From CAVQCX01 sp963775335 (GTDB taxonomy: Bacteria > Pseudomonadota > Gammaproteobacteria > Chromatiales > Chromatiaceae), in assembly GCA_963775335.1 (NCBI GenBank), contig CAVZIJ010000002.1:1337111-1401110 (forward strand): a stretch of DNA of 64,000 nt, written 5' to 3'. The translations under genes and the position numbers were made by a program. The first letter of the stretch is position 1. Each line of letters starts with the position of its first letter. Below, in pieces: positions 28,353 to 38,039 of the stretch. Below the pieces are notes generated by a model that did not search any database, was not told the origin of the DNA, and worked only from the letters and a program-made list of their open reading frames with translations.

Positions 28353-28605
28353 GTATCCTCTTATATTATCTAGCATCTGTCAAGCGGTTTCTTGCACACG
28401 GCGCCGTCGGGGTGGGCTTCTACCGGCTGCATCTCCCTCGTCGAGACTTATCTCGTTGATTCAACGTCGGTTTCTCGTCTGCGCCCAGGCTGCGCCAAGC
28501 GACGGACAGCCCCGAGTTGGATCCGGGAGGGCCGATCACCGGGCGGCTCCCGTTTCGTTTCTACCCTGACGCCCCTGCGCCCTCGGTTAGCGGCCGGGCT
28601 GCAAC

Positions 28606-28962
28606 CTACACCGTTTTACTCAGACCTCGTGGGTCCAGGGGGCGCGCCGGCTCCGGCAGACGCAGCCGCTCGACGATGCGTCCATTCACCAGATGCTCGC
28701 CGATGATCTCGTCCAGATCCTCGCGGTCGATATAGGTGTACCAGACCGCCTCCGGGTAGACGACCAGCACCGGCCCCAGCTCGCAGCGACCGAGGCAGCC
28801 TGCAATGTTCACCCGCACCTGCCCCGCCCCGTGCATGCCCATCTCCTTGGCCCTGCGCTTGACATAGTCGCGCGCCTCCCGCGCCCCGTGTTGCTGACAG
28901 CAGGCCGAGCCGTCCTCGCGGACGTTGGTGCAGAAGAACAGATGGTGCCGGTAGTACGCCAT
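28606..28962 (-). CDS. Thioredoxin-like [2Fe-2S] ferredoxin
   Basis: This 118-residue protein has the thioredoxin-like 2Fe-2S fold. Cluster ligands are the Cys of FFCTN and GSACCQQHG and the pair in CLGRCELGPVLVVYPE. It probably carries electrons in the cytosol; partners are unknown. It is divergent from the glycolate-oxidase-like FeS gene 81 bp away, which suggests but does not prove a shared redox role. Confidence 0.85.
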   Translation of the reverse strand: MAYYRHHLFFCTNVREDGSACCQQHGAREARDYVKRRAKEMGMHGAGQVRVNIAGCLGRCELGPVLVVYPEAVWYTYIDREDLDEIIGEHLVNGRIVERLRLPEPARPLDPRGLSKTV

Positions 28963-29043
28963 CGGGGTTGCGCCGGGAACGGTGGGGATCGAGTGATATG
29001 ATGGGTCATTCGTTGCCGGACATTCTCCTCGGAACCGCGCGCA

Positions 29044-30276
29044 GTGACCAGCCCCGCCCAGCTGCTCGACCTAGCGGACCACTGCGTGAAGTGTGGCCTT
29101 TGCGTGCCCCATTGCCCCACCTACGGTCTCAGCCGTGACGAGAATGAATCACCCCGCGGCCGTATCGCCCTGATCCAGGGCATCGCGGAGGGGCGGCTGA
29201 GCAACGACCCCGGCCGAGCATGGCGACACATCGAACGTTGCCTCGGTTGCCGAGCCTGCGAGGCCGCCTGCCCCTCCGGAGTCGCGTATGGGCGCCTCCT
29301 GGACGGCGCCCGCGCCCTGGCGGTCGCGCGGCAGGGCTGGCTGAGCTCCGTGCCCGGCGGCCTGGCCCTGGCCAGCCTCGCAAGAGTCCCCACCTGGCCC
29401 GTCACGAGGCGGTTCCTGAGAGCCTTGCAGCGGATTGGCTTGGTCGAACTGGCGGGCCGGGTGGCGCCGACTCCCCTTGCTCGGATCATCGGGTTGCTCC
29501 CGCCGCTCGGGCCCGGGGAACGGTGGCGATCCCGGTACCCGGCGCCGGGAGCCGAGCGCACACGGGTGGCCCTGTTCCTCGGCTGCGTCGGCCGGGTGGT
29601 CGAGCAGGACAGTCTTCGAGCAGCGATTCGCGTGCTCAATCTCTTGGGTGCGGCCGTGGAGGTGCCGCGCGGCCAGGTCTGCTGTGGGGCGATGCACGAG
29701 CACGCGGGGAGAGCCGGGCGCGCAGACCGGCTGGCGGCGATGAATCGAAGGGCCTTCGCCAACCTGCGCGCCCAGGCGGTGGTCTCGGTGGCCAGCGCCT
29801 GCGCCGCTCAGCTCGCCGAGCATGGGCAGACCCCCGAGGACCCGGGGCCTCCCAACCCGATCGAGATCTGCTCTTACCTTGCCCGGCTCGCCTGGCCCGA
29901 GGACCTGAAGCTCGCGCAGATGCCGGGCCGTGCCCTCGTCCACGAGCCATGCAGCCTGCGCCATCCGCTGGACGGAGCGGCATCCGCCTACCACCTCCTG
30001 ACCCGGATACCGGGGCTCGACGTTGCTCCCTTGCCCGGCAACGATCGCTGCTGCGGGGCCGCCGGCACCTACGTACTGACCCAGCCAAAGAGCGCCGATC
30101 GCCTGGTTGAGCCCAAGATCCGCAGCCTCGCCGCTTTGAAGCCGCGTTGGCTGCTCACGTCGAACACCGGGTGCGCCCTGCACCTGAGAGCGGCCGCCAA
30201 TCGGGCGGGGATCGACGTGGAGGTTCTCCACCCCGTGCAGCTCCTGGACCGCGCCTTGTCCCATCAACCGATATAA
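29044..30276 (+). CDS. GlcF-like (Fe-S)-binding heterodisulfide/glycolate oxidase subunit
   Basis: This 410-residue cytosolic protein starts at GTG 29044. Two 4Fe-4S motifs lie near the N-terminus: CVKCGLCVPHCP and CLGCRACEAACP. Two CCG domains follow, with VCCGAMHEHAG and RCCGAAGTY. This is the architecture of GlcF, which passes electrons from the flavin subunit GlcD. No glcD or glcE lies beside it, so the partner must be elsewhere and the substrate (glycolate, lactate or other) is open. It lies about 50 bp upstream of coq7 on the same strand. Confidence 0.85.
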   Translation: MTSPAQLLDLADHCVKCGLCVPHCPTYGLSRDENESPRGRIALIQGIAEGRLSNDPGRAWRHIERCLGCRACEAACPSGVAYGRLLDGARALAVARQGWLSSVPGGLALASLARVPTWPVTRRFLRALQRIGLVELAGRVAPTPLARIIGLLPPLGPGERWRSRYPAPGAERTRVALFLGCVGRVVEQDSLRAAIRVLNLLGAAVEVPRGQVCCGAMHEHAGRAGRADRLAAMNRRAFANLRAQAVVSVASACAAQLAEHGQTPEDPGPPNPIEICSYLARLAWPEDLKLAQMPGRALVHEPCSLRHPLDGAASAYHLLTRIPGLDVAPLPGNDRCCGAAGTYVLTQPKSADRLVEPKIRSLAALKPRWLLTSNTGCALHLRAAANRAGIDVEVLHPVQLLDRALSHQPI

Positions 30277-30325
30277 TGTTGATCGGCCTTTCGCTGCGGG
30301 TCGGCATCAATCGGGAGCCCTACCA

Positions 30326-30970
30326 GTGAAGCAACGCAACCACACGCCTTTCGACCGGCTGTTGATCGGCTTCGATCAGGCCCTGCGCACGATTTTCGGC
30401 CGGCCGCAGGTCACAGAGCGCGCCAATCCGGCCGAGGACATTCCGGACACGGAGCTCGACAGCGAGGAAAGGGATCAAGTGGCGCGCCTGATGCGCATCA
30501 ACCATACCGGCGAGGTGTGCGCACAGGCACTCTACTCCGGGCAGGCGCTGACAGCGCGACTCACCGAGGTGCGCGACAGCATGGAGCGCGCCGCCAAGGA
30601 GGAGAACGATCATCTGGACTGGTGCGAACGGCGGCTCGAAGATCTCGGAAACCGCAAGAGCTATCTCAACCCGTTCTGGTACGCCGGCTCATTCGCCATC
30701 GGCGCCGTTGCCGGCCTCGCCGGCGACAAGTGGAGCCTGGGCTTCGTCGCCGAGACCGAGCGCCAAGTCGAGCAGCACCTCGACGAGCATCTTCACCAGA
30801 TCCCGACGGCAGACCGCAGAACGCGGGCGATCCTCGAGCAGATGCGCGACGACGAGATGGCTCATGCCACGAAAGCGTTAGCGGCCGGCGGCGCCCGCCT
30901 CCCCGCCCCCGTTCGCCTGGCGATGAAGCTGACCTCGAAGCTCATGACCCGAAGCGTCTACTACCTCTAA
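30326..30970 (+). CDS. coq7: Demethoxyubiquinol hydroxylase
   Basis: Coq7 hydroxylates demethoxyubiquinol in ubiquinone synthesis. Di-iron ligands appear in order: MRINHTGEVCAQALYSGQ, EENDHLDWCERRL, AETERQVEQHLDEHL and MRDDEMAHATKA. A central hydrophobic helix (FAIGAVAGLAGDKWSLGF) fits peripheral membrane binding. The 214-residue length and GTG start at 30326 are normal for proteobacterial Coq7. It indicates an oxygen-using ubiquinone pathway. Confidence 0.96.
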   Translation: MKQRNHTPFDRLLIGFDQALRTIFGRPQVTERANPAEDIPDTELDSEERDQVARLMRINHTGEVCAQALYSGQALTARLTEVRDSMERAAKEENDHLDWCERRLEDLGNRKSYLNPFWYAGSFAIGAVAGLAGDKWSLGFVAETERQVEQHLDEHLHQIPTADRRTRAILEQMRDDEMAHATKALAAGGARLPAPVRLAMKLTSKLMTRSVYYL

Positions 30971-30999
30971 GCGGCGACTTGAGGCTCCACGCTTCAAGC

Positions 31000-31818
31000 C
31001 TACTTCAGCTTCATCCCTTTCTGGACGTTGCGTCCGTAAAAGATCTCGATCATCTCCCGCTTGACCCGCTCGACGATCCGCGCGCGCTCCTTGGGCCCCA
31101 GCTCCTCGGCGCGAATGCCGAACAGATAGTTGTCGAGGTCGAACTCCTTCAGCACCATCTTGGTGTGGAAGATGTTCTCCTGGTAGACGTTGACGTTGAT
31201 CAGCCGGAACTTGTCCTTCGTGTCCTTCGCCAGATAATTCTGGATCGAGTTGATCTTGTGGTCGATGTAGTACTTCTTGCCGTTGATGTCCCGCGTGAAG
31301 CCGCGCACCCGATAGTCGAGGTACACGATATCGGACTCGAAGGTATGGATCAGGTAGTTGAGCGCCTTGAGCGGTGAGATCCGGCCACAGGTCGAGACAT
31401 CGATATCTGCCCGGAAGGTGCTGATGCCGTTGTCCGGATGGCTTTCGGGGTACGTATGGACGGTGATGTGACTCTTGTCCAAGTGGGCCACGACCGAGTC
31501 AGGCAGAGGACCCGGCGACTCGGTGTTGGACAGATACTCCGCTGCCACCGGCTCCTCGGAGATCAGCATGGTCACGCTGGCCCCATAGGGCTCGTAGTCC
31601 TGATGCGCGATGTTCAGGATGTTCGCGCCGATGATGTCCGCAACGTCCTTGAGGATCTGGGTCAGCCGCTCGGCGTTGTAGGCCTCGTCGATGTAAGCGA
31701 TATAGCCCCGCTCCTGGGCGGGGGTGGCGGCGTAGCAGATGTCGTAGATGTTGAAGCTCAGCGACTTCGTCAGATTGTTGAAGCCATGAAGCTTCAGGCG
31801 ATTGAGACGCTGGACCAT
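31000..31818 (-). CDS. speD: S-adenosylmethionine decarboxylase proenzyme
   Basis: SpeD supplies decarboxylated AdoMet for spermidine synthesis. It is the long enterobacterial form. KLHGFNNLTKSLSFNIYDIC opens it and the self-cleavage site is in DKSHITVHTYPE, where Ser becomes the pyruvoyl group. At 272 residues from ATG 31818 (MVQRLNRLKL) it matches the E. coli protein (264). The open frame extends to 31845. No speE is adjacent. Confidence 0.96.
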   Translation of the reverse strand: MVQRLNRLKLHGFNNLTKSLSFNIYDICYAATPAQERGYIAYIDEAYNAERLTQILKDVADIIGANILNIAHQDYEPYGASVTMLISEEPVAAEYLSNTESPGPLPDSVVAHLDKSHITVHTYPESHPDNGISTFRADIDVSTCGRISPLKALNYLIHTFESDIVYLDYRVRGFTRDINGKKYYIDHKINSIQNYLAKDTKDKFRLINVNVYQENIFHTKMVLKEFDLDNYLFGIRAEELGPKERARIVERVKREMIEIFYGRNVQKGMKLK

Positions 31819-31905
31819 GACATCCCTCCCCCGGAGCCTTGGCAAAACGTGCCAAAGTTTAATGGATACCGGCGCCGATGTAATCCGACGCCCCCGCCAC
31901 AGGAA

Positions 31906-32325
31906 TCAGGCGCGCCCGTCGCGCTCCCACGCGAGCGCCGGCGGGTGGTAGATCAGCTGCACGACCGTTCCGTCGGGATCGAAGCAATAGAAGCTGCGCG
32001 CCCCGTCCCGGTGGGTCCGTGGCTCGGTGCGCATGCGCACCCCCTGGTCCCGCAGGAATGCGAACCAACGATCCACTTCGTCGGGTGTCCCCAGGAAGAA
32101 ACCGATATGGTCCAACCGCTGCCCCATGGCGGACCAGCCCTCTCCCCCGCACTCCCGGTGCAGCGCCAGATTGTCCGAGCCCGACGAGAGATAGAGGTTG
32201 TCGGCGTCGGGGCGCCATTCGACATGCATGCCCAGCAGGTCGACGTAGAACCGCTCGCAGGCCTCCAGATCACGGACACTGAGCGCCACATGACGCATGC
32301 CCAGGGTCTCACGGGGCCGGCTCAC
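31906..32325 (-). CDS. VOC-family protein (glyoxalase/dioxygenase fold)
   Basis: This 139-residue protein has paired VOC modules: MRHVALSVRDLEACERFYVD and LDHIGFFLGTPDEVDRWFAF, ending YCFDPDGTVVQLIYHPP with the metal-binding Glu replaced by Gln at VVQLIY. I choose GTG 32325 because it overlaps the stop of the upstream DUF885 gene in a GTGA arrangement, indicating translational coupling; ATG 32298 is the alternative. The substrate is unknown. Confidence 0.8.
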   Translation of the reverse strand: MSRPRETLGMRHVALSVRDLEACERFYVDLLGMHVEWRPDADNLYLSSGSDNLALHRECGGEGWSAMGQRLDHIGFFLGTPDEVDRWFAFLRDQGVRMRTEPRTHRDGARSFYCFDPDGTVVQLIYHPPALAWERDGRA

Positions 32326-33950
32326 AGCAGCTCCAGCCGCTCGAGGGCAGCGTCCCAGGTGGGCTGCCCGAAGGTGCCCTGGATCGCGAGCGGCAGGGCG
32401 GCAGGCCCCTGAGCCAACAGCTGGGAGTGGAAGGCGGCCGGCCTGTGGCCCGGGTCCTGGGCACGCAGCAGATCGCGCACCGATTCGATCAGGAGCCACC
32501 CCGCCAGCGTAGCCATGGCGCGGCCGGGGCCACGCGTCAGCCCAAGCACCCCGGCGCGAGCCGCCTCGGGCGTCGTACCGGGCACGCTGCTAAGGCGCTC
32601 GACGGCGCTCTCGGGCGCCAGTCCCTCAACATGAATCTCGGCGTCGAGCTGGGCGTTGAGGGCACAGCGATAGCGATTGGCCAACACTGCCAAACGGGCC
32701 CAGGGTGTCCCGTTGAAGCCGTTCTCCAGTAACATCCCCTGGGCATAGAGGGGCCAGCCGCCCAGAAACCCCGAACAGGGATTGATCCGGCGCACCAGGG
32801 TACTCGCGGACGGGCTCGCCGCGGCCATCACCGACTGAAGATGTCGGCCTGCCCAGCCGAGCGCCATGCACGCATCGAAGACCCCAAGCTGGGCGGCTAG
32901 GGAGACGTCACCGGCCGGCAGGCATATGGCCCCGATCAGCGCCGGGTCGCCCAGCAAAGGCGCAACGTACGCCGGCAACGGCGCCGCGGACGAGATGAAA
33001 GCAGGGGCACGGGCCACCCGCAGCCGGGAGGGCACGGGAAGCTTGGCCAGCTCTCGCTCCTCGACGAACCTACGAACGCTCTCGCAAAGCTCACGAGCAT
33101 GCTCCTCGTGCGCGCCCGGCTCGACGGCTTCGATCCCGCAGAGCCAGTCCTCGGTACGCTCCGAGCCACAGACCTCGCAGGAGAGCGCGACGACAGCCTC
33201 GTGCAGCTCAGAGACCTTGCGCCGAGCTAGCGCCTGGAGGCGCTGCGGATCGACGGTCAGGAAGTAACGCTGGCGCAGCAGGAACTCGTACAGGGGCTGT
33301 CCGGTAGCAGTGACACCCCGGGCGATCGGTGCAACATCGGTCGCGAGAGTGTCGATATAGGCGCTCGCAGCCTCGGCTGCGGTCTCCAGGAGGGCCGACA
33401 ATCGGGCGCTGCGGCGCGCCACCGACCTCTCACGCAGGGCGTACAGGCATCCCAGGCCGGCGCGCCCCTCCTCGACGGCCGCGTCCACCCAGAAGCGCGG
33501 GATCAGCTCGGGCACCGTCCACACTTGGCTTCGGGCATGACGCAGGAATTCCGGGATGGCCGCGAGGCACGGCTCCAGCGCGCCCGTGACATCGCCCTGC
33601 GAGTAGAGCAGAAGCTCCCTCAGGGTTTCGAACGGGAGGAAGGCGCCAGGATCGCGGTGACGCCAGTCCCTTTGCAGCAGGCACTGATGCTCCGCCTGCG
33701 CCGCCCCGAAAAGCATCTGCAGGTCAGTCTGCCGGTCGTCATCCAGGCGGTGGAAGTCGATCTCTTCCAGGCCGACTATCAAGCTCTCGAGCAAGGTGCA
33801 GAGGGCGCCGAAATCGTCGTCGTCAACTGCCGGAAACCGCCCTTCGTACCCCGAAATGCCGGCTCGCAAGGCGCGAGCGGGATGAAAACGCAGCCAAGCC
33901 TCGTAGAACTCTTGGACCAGGGCATCGAAGGCCCGGCTAGCCTTTGACAT
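32322..33950 (-). CDS. DUF885-family protein with degenerate zinc motif
   Basis: This 542-residue protein has the all-helical DUF885 fold: an N-terminal LVQEFYEAWLRFHPARALRA, a middle TATGQPLYEFLLRQRYFLT and a C-terminal GPGRAMATLAGWL. The family's HExxPGHxxQ metallopeptidase motif should be at about residue 385, but here it reads ALGWAGRHLQS. The first His and the Glu are lost, so peptidase activity is doubtful. It overlaps the osmC-like gene upstream by 14 bp and the VOC gene downstream by 4 bp, forming a three-gene operon. Confidence 0.8.
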   Translation of the reverse strand: MSKASRAFDALVQEFYEAWLRFHPARALRAGISGYEGRFPAVDDDDFGALCTLLESLIVGLEEIDFHRLDDDRQTDLQMLFGAAQAEHQCLLQRDWRHRDPGAFLPFETLRELLLYSQGDVTGALEPCLAAIPEFLRHARSQVWTVPELIPRFWVDAAVEEGRAGLGCLYALRERSVARRSARLSALLETAAEAASAYIDTLATDVAPIARGVTATGQPLYEFLLRQRYFLTVDPQRLQALARRKVSELHEAVVALSCEVCGSERTEDWLCGIEAVEPGAHEEHARELCESVRRFVEERELAKLPVPSRLRVARAPAFISSAAPLPAYVAPLLGDPALIGAICLPAGDVSLAAQLGVFDACMALGWAGRHLQSVMAAASPSASTLVRRINPCSGFLGGWPLYAQGMLLENGFNGTPWARLAVLANRYRCALNAQLDAEIHVEGLAPESAVERLSSVPGTTPEAARAGVLGLTRGPGRAMATLAGWLLIESVRDLLRAQDPGHRPAAFHSQLLAQGPAALPLAIQGTFGQPTWDAALERLELL

Positions 33951-34359
33951 CCCGGATCTCGAAGTCGTGGGTGATCTCCGCGACCTTCCCGAGCATTATC
34001 GACGCGGAGCAGAACTTCTCGGCGCTCAGGCGCACAGCCCGCTCCACCGCCTTTTCGGTCAGCGCCGGGCCCGAAACGACGAAATGCACATGGATGCGGG
34101 TGAACACCTTCGGATCTACCGGCGCCCGCTCCGCCTCGAGCTGGACCTCGCACCCGCTGACTTCGTAATGCCCGCGGGTCAGGATGTGCACCACATCGAA
34201 CTCGGTGCAGCCGCCCATACCGAGCAGCAGCATCTCCATGGGCCGAACCCCGAGGTTGCGGCCGCCGTGCTCGGGCGGACCGTCCATCACCACCGCATGA
34301 CCGCTGGGCGCCTCTCCGACCATCAGGGCACCATCGACCCACTTGACCCGTGCCTTCAT
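33937..34359 (-). CDS. OsmC-family peroxide-reductase-like protein
   Basis: This 140-residue OsmC-fold protein has MEMLLLGMGGCTEFDVVHIL with one redox Cys and FCSASIMLGKVAEI with the second, plus the catalytic Arg upstream (GGRNLGVRP). The fold reduces organic hydroperoxides using two Cys. The ATG at 34359 follows GGAGG closely and is preferred to 34377. First gene of the operon osmC-DUF885-VOC. It diverges from crp, with a shared intergenic promoter region (34360-34472). Confidence 0.9.
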   Translation of the reverse strand: MKARVKWVDGALMVGEAPSGHAVVMDGPPEHGGRNLGVRPMEMLLLGMGGCTEFDVVHILTRGHYEVSGCEVQLEAERAPVDPKVFTRIHVHFVVSGPALTEKAVERAVRLSAEKFCSASIMLGKVAEITHDFEIRDVKG

Positions 34360-34472
34360 CACACCTCCGACTCCCATGGCGCGGGGCGCAGCCTATCACA
34401 GATCGACAAGCGGATGGAGGTCGCCTAGACTTGCACTGGATTGCAGCCAATTCCCAGAGAATTGCACAGCCA

Positions 34473-35138
34473 ATGCCCCAAACCATGGTCATCGCGCGTA
34501 CCCCCCATGAGGAACCGGAGTATCTGAAAAGGCTGCTTTCCTTCTGCCACATCAGACGCTACCCGGCGAAGGCCGATTTCATCCACCCCGGCGACCCGGC
34601 CGATGTGCTGTTCTACGTAATCGACGGCTCCCTCACCGCCATCATGGAGGACGAAGAAGGGCGCGAGATCATCCTGACCTATCTGAACAAGGGCGAGTTC
34701 ATCGGCGAGATGGGGCTGTTCTCTCCCATGAAGCAGCGCAGCGTGCTGGTTCGCACGCGCACAGCCTGTTCGCTCGCCGAGATCACCTATGGCCGATTGG
34801 AGCAGCTGTTGCAGACCGACCTGCGGGAGTACACCAGGGACATCCTGTTCGCGCTCGGCCGCCAGCTGACCCAGCGCCTCCTCAATACCAGCCGCAAGGT
34901 GGGACATCTGGCGTTCCTGGACGTGACGGGGCGCATCGCAGGCACGCTGCTGGAGCTGTGCAGACAGCCCGACGCCATGACCCACCCGGACGGGATGCAG
35001 ATCCGGATCACCCGTCAGGAGATCGGACGCATCGTGGGGTGCTCCCGGGAGATGGCGGGCAGGGTCCTGAAGAACCTCGAAGAGCAGGGCCTCATCGGCG
35101 TCAAGGGGAAGACCATCGTCGTGTTCGGGACCCGCTGA
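34473..35138 (+). CDS. crp: Crp/Vfr-type cAMP receptor protein
   Basis: This 221-residue regulator begins at ATG 34473 (MPQTMVIARTPH). The nucleotide-binding domain has GEFIGEMGLFSPMKQRSVLVRTRTAC; the Glu and Arg-Ser residues that hold cAMP in E. coli CRP are present. The hinge VGHLAFLDVTGRIAGTLLEL and the HTH ITRQEIGRIVGCSREMAGRV follow. Closest in type to CRP and Vfr rather than FNR, since no N-terminal Cys cluster exists. It diverges from the osmC operon and converges with trpC. Confidence 0.93.
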   Translation: MPQTMVIARTPHEEPEYLKRLLSFCHIRRYPAKADFIHPGDPADVLFYVIDGSLTAIMEDEEGREIILTYLNKGEFIGEMGLFSPMKQRSVLVRTRTACSLAEITYGRLEQLLQTDLREYTRDILFALGRQLTQRLLNTSRKVGHLAFLDVTGRIAGTLLELCRQPDAMTHPDGMQIRITRQEIGRIVGCSREMAGRVLKNLEEQGLIGVKGKTIVVFGTR

Positions 35139-35203
35139 GCCCCACCCCGATCGCCCCGCCCTCCTGGCCTATCTCGCGGCGCCTCGCGATCGCGTCGCTC
35201 TGC

Positions 35204-36007
35204 TCATGCCGTCCCGAACAGCTCCGCTAGGCGGGCTCCGGGATCGGGGGAGCGCATGAATGCCTCCCCGACCAGAAAGGCGTCGATGCCGTGGGAGCGC
35301 ATCAGCCCAACGTCCCCGCTCGAATGGATACCGCTCTCGGTCACGAGTATCCGGTCCCCCGGGACGCGGTGCCTGAGCCGCAGACTGGTCTCCAGACTCA
35401 CCTCGAACGTGCGCAGGTCGCGATTGTTGATGCCGACCAGACGGCAAGGCAAGCCCAGCGCCCGATCCAGCTCCGCCTCGTCGTGCACCTCGACCAGCAC
35501 ATCCATGCCCAGGTCGTGAGCCGTCGCGCTGAGGTCGTGCAGAGCCGTATCGTCCAGGCAGGCGACGATCAGCAGGATGCAGTCGGCACCGATCGCCCGC
35601 GCCTCGATGACCTGGTACGGATCAACGATGAAGTCCTTGCGAATGACGGGCAGATCGCAGGCCGCCCGGGCCTGCGCGAGGTACTCGTCGGCCCCTTGGA
35701 AAAAATCCCGGTCGGTCAGGACCGAGAGGCAGGCCGCTCCGCCTGCGGCGTAGCTGCGCGCAATTTCGGAGGGGCGAAAATCCGCCCGCAGAACACCCTT
35801 GCTCGGCGATGCCTTCTTGATCTCGGCGATCACCGCCGGCCACCCCGCGTCGATCCGGGCATCCAGCGCCGAGGCAAAACCCCGCGTGGGAGGGGAGCTG
35901 GCCAGCACCGCCTCCAACTCCGCCAGGGGCGTGCGTGCGCGGCGCTCGGCGATTTCCTCGCGCTTGCGCGCAACGATCCTTCTGAGGATGTCGGGTGTAT
36001 CGTCCAT
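35204..36007 (-). CDS. trpC: Indole-3-glycerol phosphate synthase
   Basis: TrpC closes the indole ring in tryptophan synthesis. The monofunctional TIM-barrel has PAVIAEIKKASPSKGVLR with catalytic Glu and Lys, IRKDFIVDPYQVIEARAIGA and LVGINNRDLRTFEV. At 267 residues it is full length, with ATG 36007. Last of the trpG-trpD-trpC operon, 32 bp after trpD; it converges on crp. Confidence 0.97.
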   Translation of the reverse strand: MDDTPDILRRIVARKREEIAERRARTPLAELEAVLASSPPTRGFASALDARIDAGWPAVIAEIKKASPSKGVLRADFRPSEIARSYAAGGAACLSVLTDRDFFQGADEYLAQARAACDLPVIRKDFIVDPYQVIEARAIGADCILLIVACLDDTALHDLSATAHDLGMDVLVEVHDEAELDRALGLPCRLVGINNRDLRTFEVSLETSLRLRHRVPGDRILVTESGIHSSGDVGLMRSHGIDAFLVGEAFMRSPDPGARLAELFGTA

Positions 36008-36039
36008 CGGCAGGGGCGCTCCGCGATCCCGCAGGGCAC

Positions 36040-37059
36040 TCAGTCAAGGCTCTGGGTCAGGATAACCAGCCGGTCGAGACGGCGCCTTGCCTCGCCGCTC
36101 GCGATGGCGGCGTCAGCAAGCCGCACGCCCTCTTCCAGACTGGCGGCCACGCCGGCGACATAGACCGCAGCCCCGGCGTTGAGGATCACGATGTCGCGCG
36201 CCGGGCCGGCGCGGTCTTCCAGCACCCCGCGGATGGTCAGGAGGCTGTCGGCGGCATTGTGCACGCGCAGCTGCGAGATCGGCGCCCGGATGAGCCCGAA
36301 GTCCTCGGGGCGAACGGAGAAACGATGGATCTGCCCATCGCGAAGCTCGGCCACCTCGGTCTTGTCCCCGATCGAGATCTCATCAAGGCCGTCGCGCGCA
36401 TGCACCACGAGCACGTGGCGGCTACCAAGTCGCTGCAAGACCTGCGCGAGCGGCTCCAGCAACTCTTGGTTGAACACGCCGAGCACCTGGTTGGGCGCTC
36501 CAGCCGGATTCGTCAGCGGTCCCAGGATGTTGAAGATGGTGCGGACGCCCATCTCTCGCCGGGGCCCGATGGCGTGCCGCATGGCCCCATGGTGGGCGGG
36601 CGCAAACATGAAGCCCACGCCGACCTCGTCGATACACCGAGCCACCTGGGCAGGGCTCGAGTCCAGTCTGACCCCGGCGGCCTCCAGAACATCGGCGCTG
36701 CCGGACTTCGACGACACCGACCGGTTGCCGTGCTTCGCCACCCGCGCGCCGGCCGCGGCGGCCACGAAGGCACTCGCGGTGGAGACGTTGAACGTCCCGC
36801 AGGCGTCGCCCCCCGTGCCGCAGGTATCCACGAGACGGTCGGCGGCCACCTCTACCCGCATCGCGAGATCCCGCATGACCCGGGCGGCCGCGGCGATCTC
36901 CCCGACGGACTCGCCCTTCATGCGCAGCCCGACAAGAAAACCGCCGATCTGCGCGGGGGTGGCCCCACCGGTCATGATCGTGCGCATGACCTCTGCCATC
37001 TCGTCCGAGCCCAGCTCGTGACGACCCAGGACGCGCTCGATTGCCTGCTTCAGGTCCAC
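36040..37059 (-). CDS. trpD: Anthranilate phosphoribosyltransferase
   Basis: TrpD transfers phosphoribose from PRPP to anthranilate. Motifs include VDTCGTGGDACGTFNVSTAS (PRPP loop), KHGNRSVSSKSGSADVLEA and FNILGPLTNPA. It has 339 residues and a GTG start at 37059. It is 68 bp downstream of trpG. The family fold and active residues are complete. Confidence 0.97.
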   Translation of the reverse strand: MDLKQAIERVLGRHELGSDEMAEVMRTIMTGGATPAQIGGFLVGLRMKGESVGEIAAAARVMRDLAMRVEVAADRLVDTCGTGGDACGTFNVSTASAFVAAAAGARVAKHGNRSVSSKSGSADVLEAAGVRLDSSPAQVARCIDEVGVGFMFAPAHHGAMRHAIGPRREMGVRTIFNILGPLTNPAGAPNQVLGVFNQELLEPLAQVLQRLGSRHVLVVHARDGLDEISIGDKTEVAELRDGQIHRFSVRPEDFGLIRAPISQLRVHNAADSLLTIRGVLEDRAGPARDIVILNAGAAVYVAGVAASLEEGVRLADAAIASGEARRRLDRLVILTQSLD

Positions 37060-37127
37060 TCTTGCCCTTTCGTCAGCGCCTGGCAGGTCGAGCGCATGGA
37101 GCCAATCTGTGGCGAATGCGCCACTGG

Positions 37128-37724
<597 letters not shown>

Positions 37725-37733
37725 TTGATTTTA

Positions 37734-37753
37734 TCTAAGATATCTGTCTTAGA
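37734..37753. promoter_or_regulatory. Inverted repeat upstream of trpG
   Basis: TCTAAGA, six bases, TCTTAGA. A perfect 7-bp dyad 10 bp before the trpG start, a plausible operator or mRNA leader structure. No regulator is known for it. Confidence 0.35.
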
Positions 37754-37980
37754 GGAGCGGCTTTACCCGCTTTATTACCCAGAAACGCTAGAGCGACGGT
37801 CGATTATCACACGGAAAACGGGAGCAGGGCGATACACCATATATTATGAGGTAGCGGTACTGCGACCCGCCCCCGTTGAGGGCGTAGGTGGTCGCAGTCC
37901 AGGGTCTCGTTGGGCCAGCTCGGGGCCCGGAAATAGAGATGCCGGCTCGATGAGGGATCGTGATCGGCAGCGGAAACGTC

Positions 37981-38004
37981 GGCGGCGCCCGAGTCGGCGC
38001 CGCC
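37981..38004. repeat. Strong GC hairpin in the trpG/38-kb intergenic region
   Basis: GGCGGCGCC and GGCGCCGCC pair perfectly around six bases. No U-run on either strand; it could end the minus-strand transcript of the small gene and GAF-like gene. Nothing else is recognised in 37754-38039. Confidence 0.45.
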
Positions 38005-38039
38005 TTCAGTGTCCAGGCCCAATAAATACAGCCAGGTCC

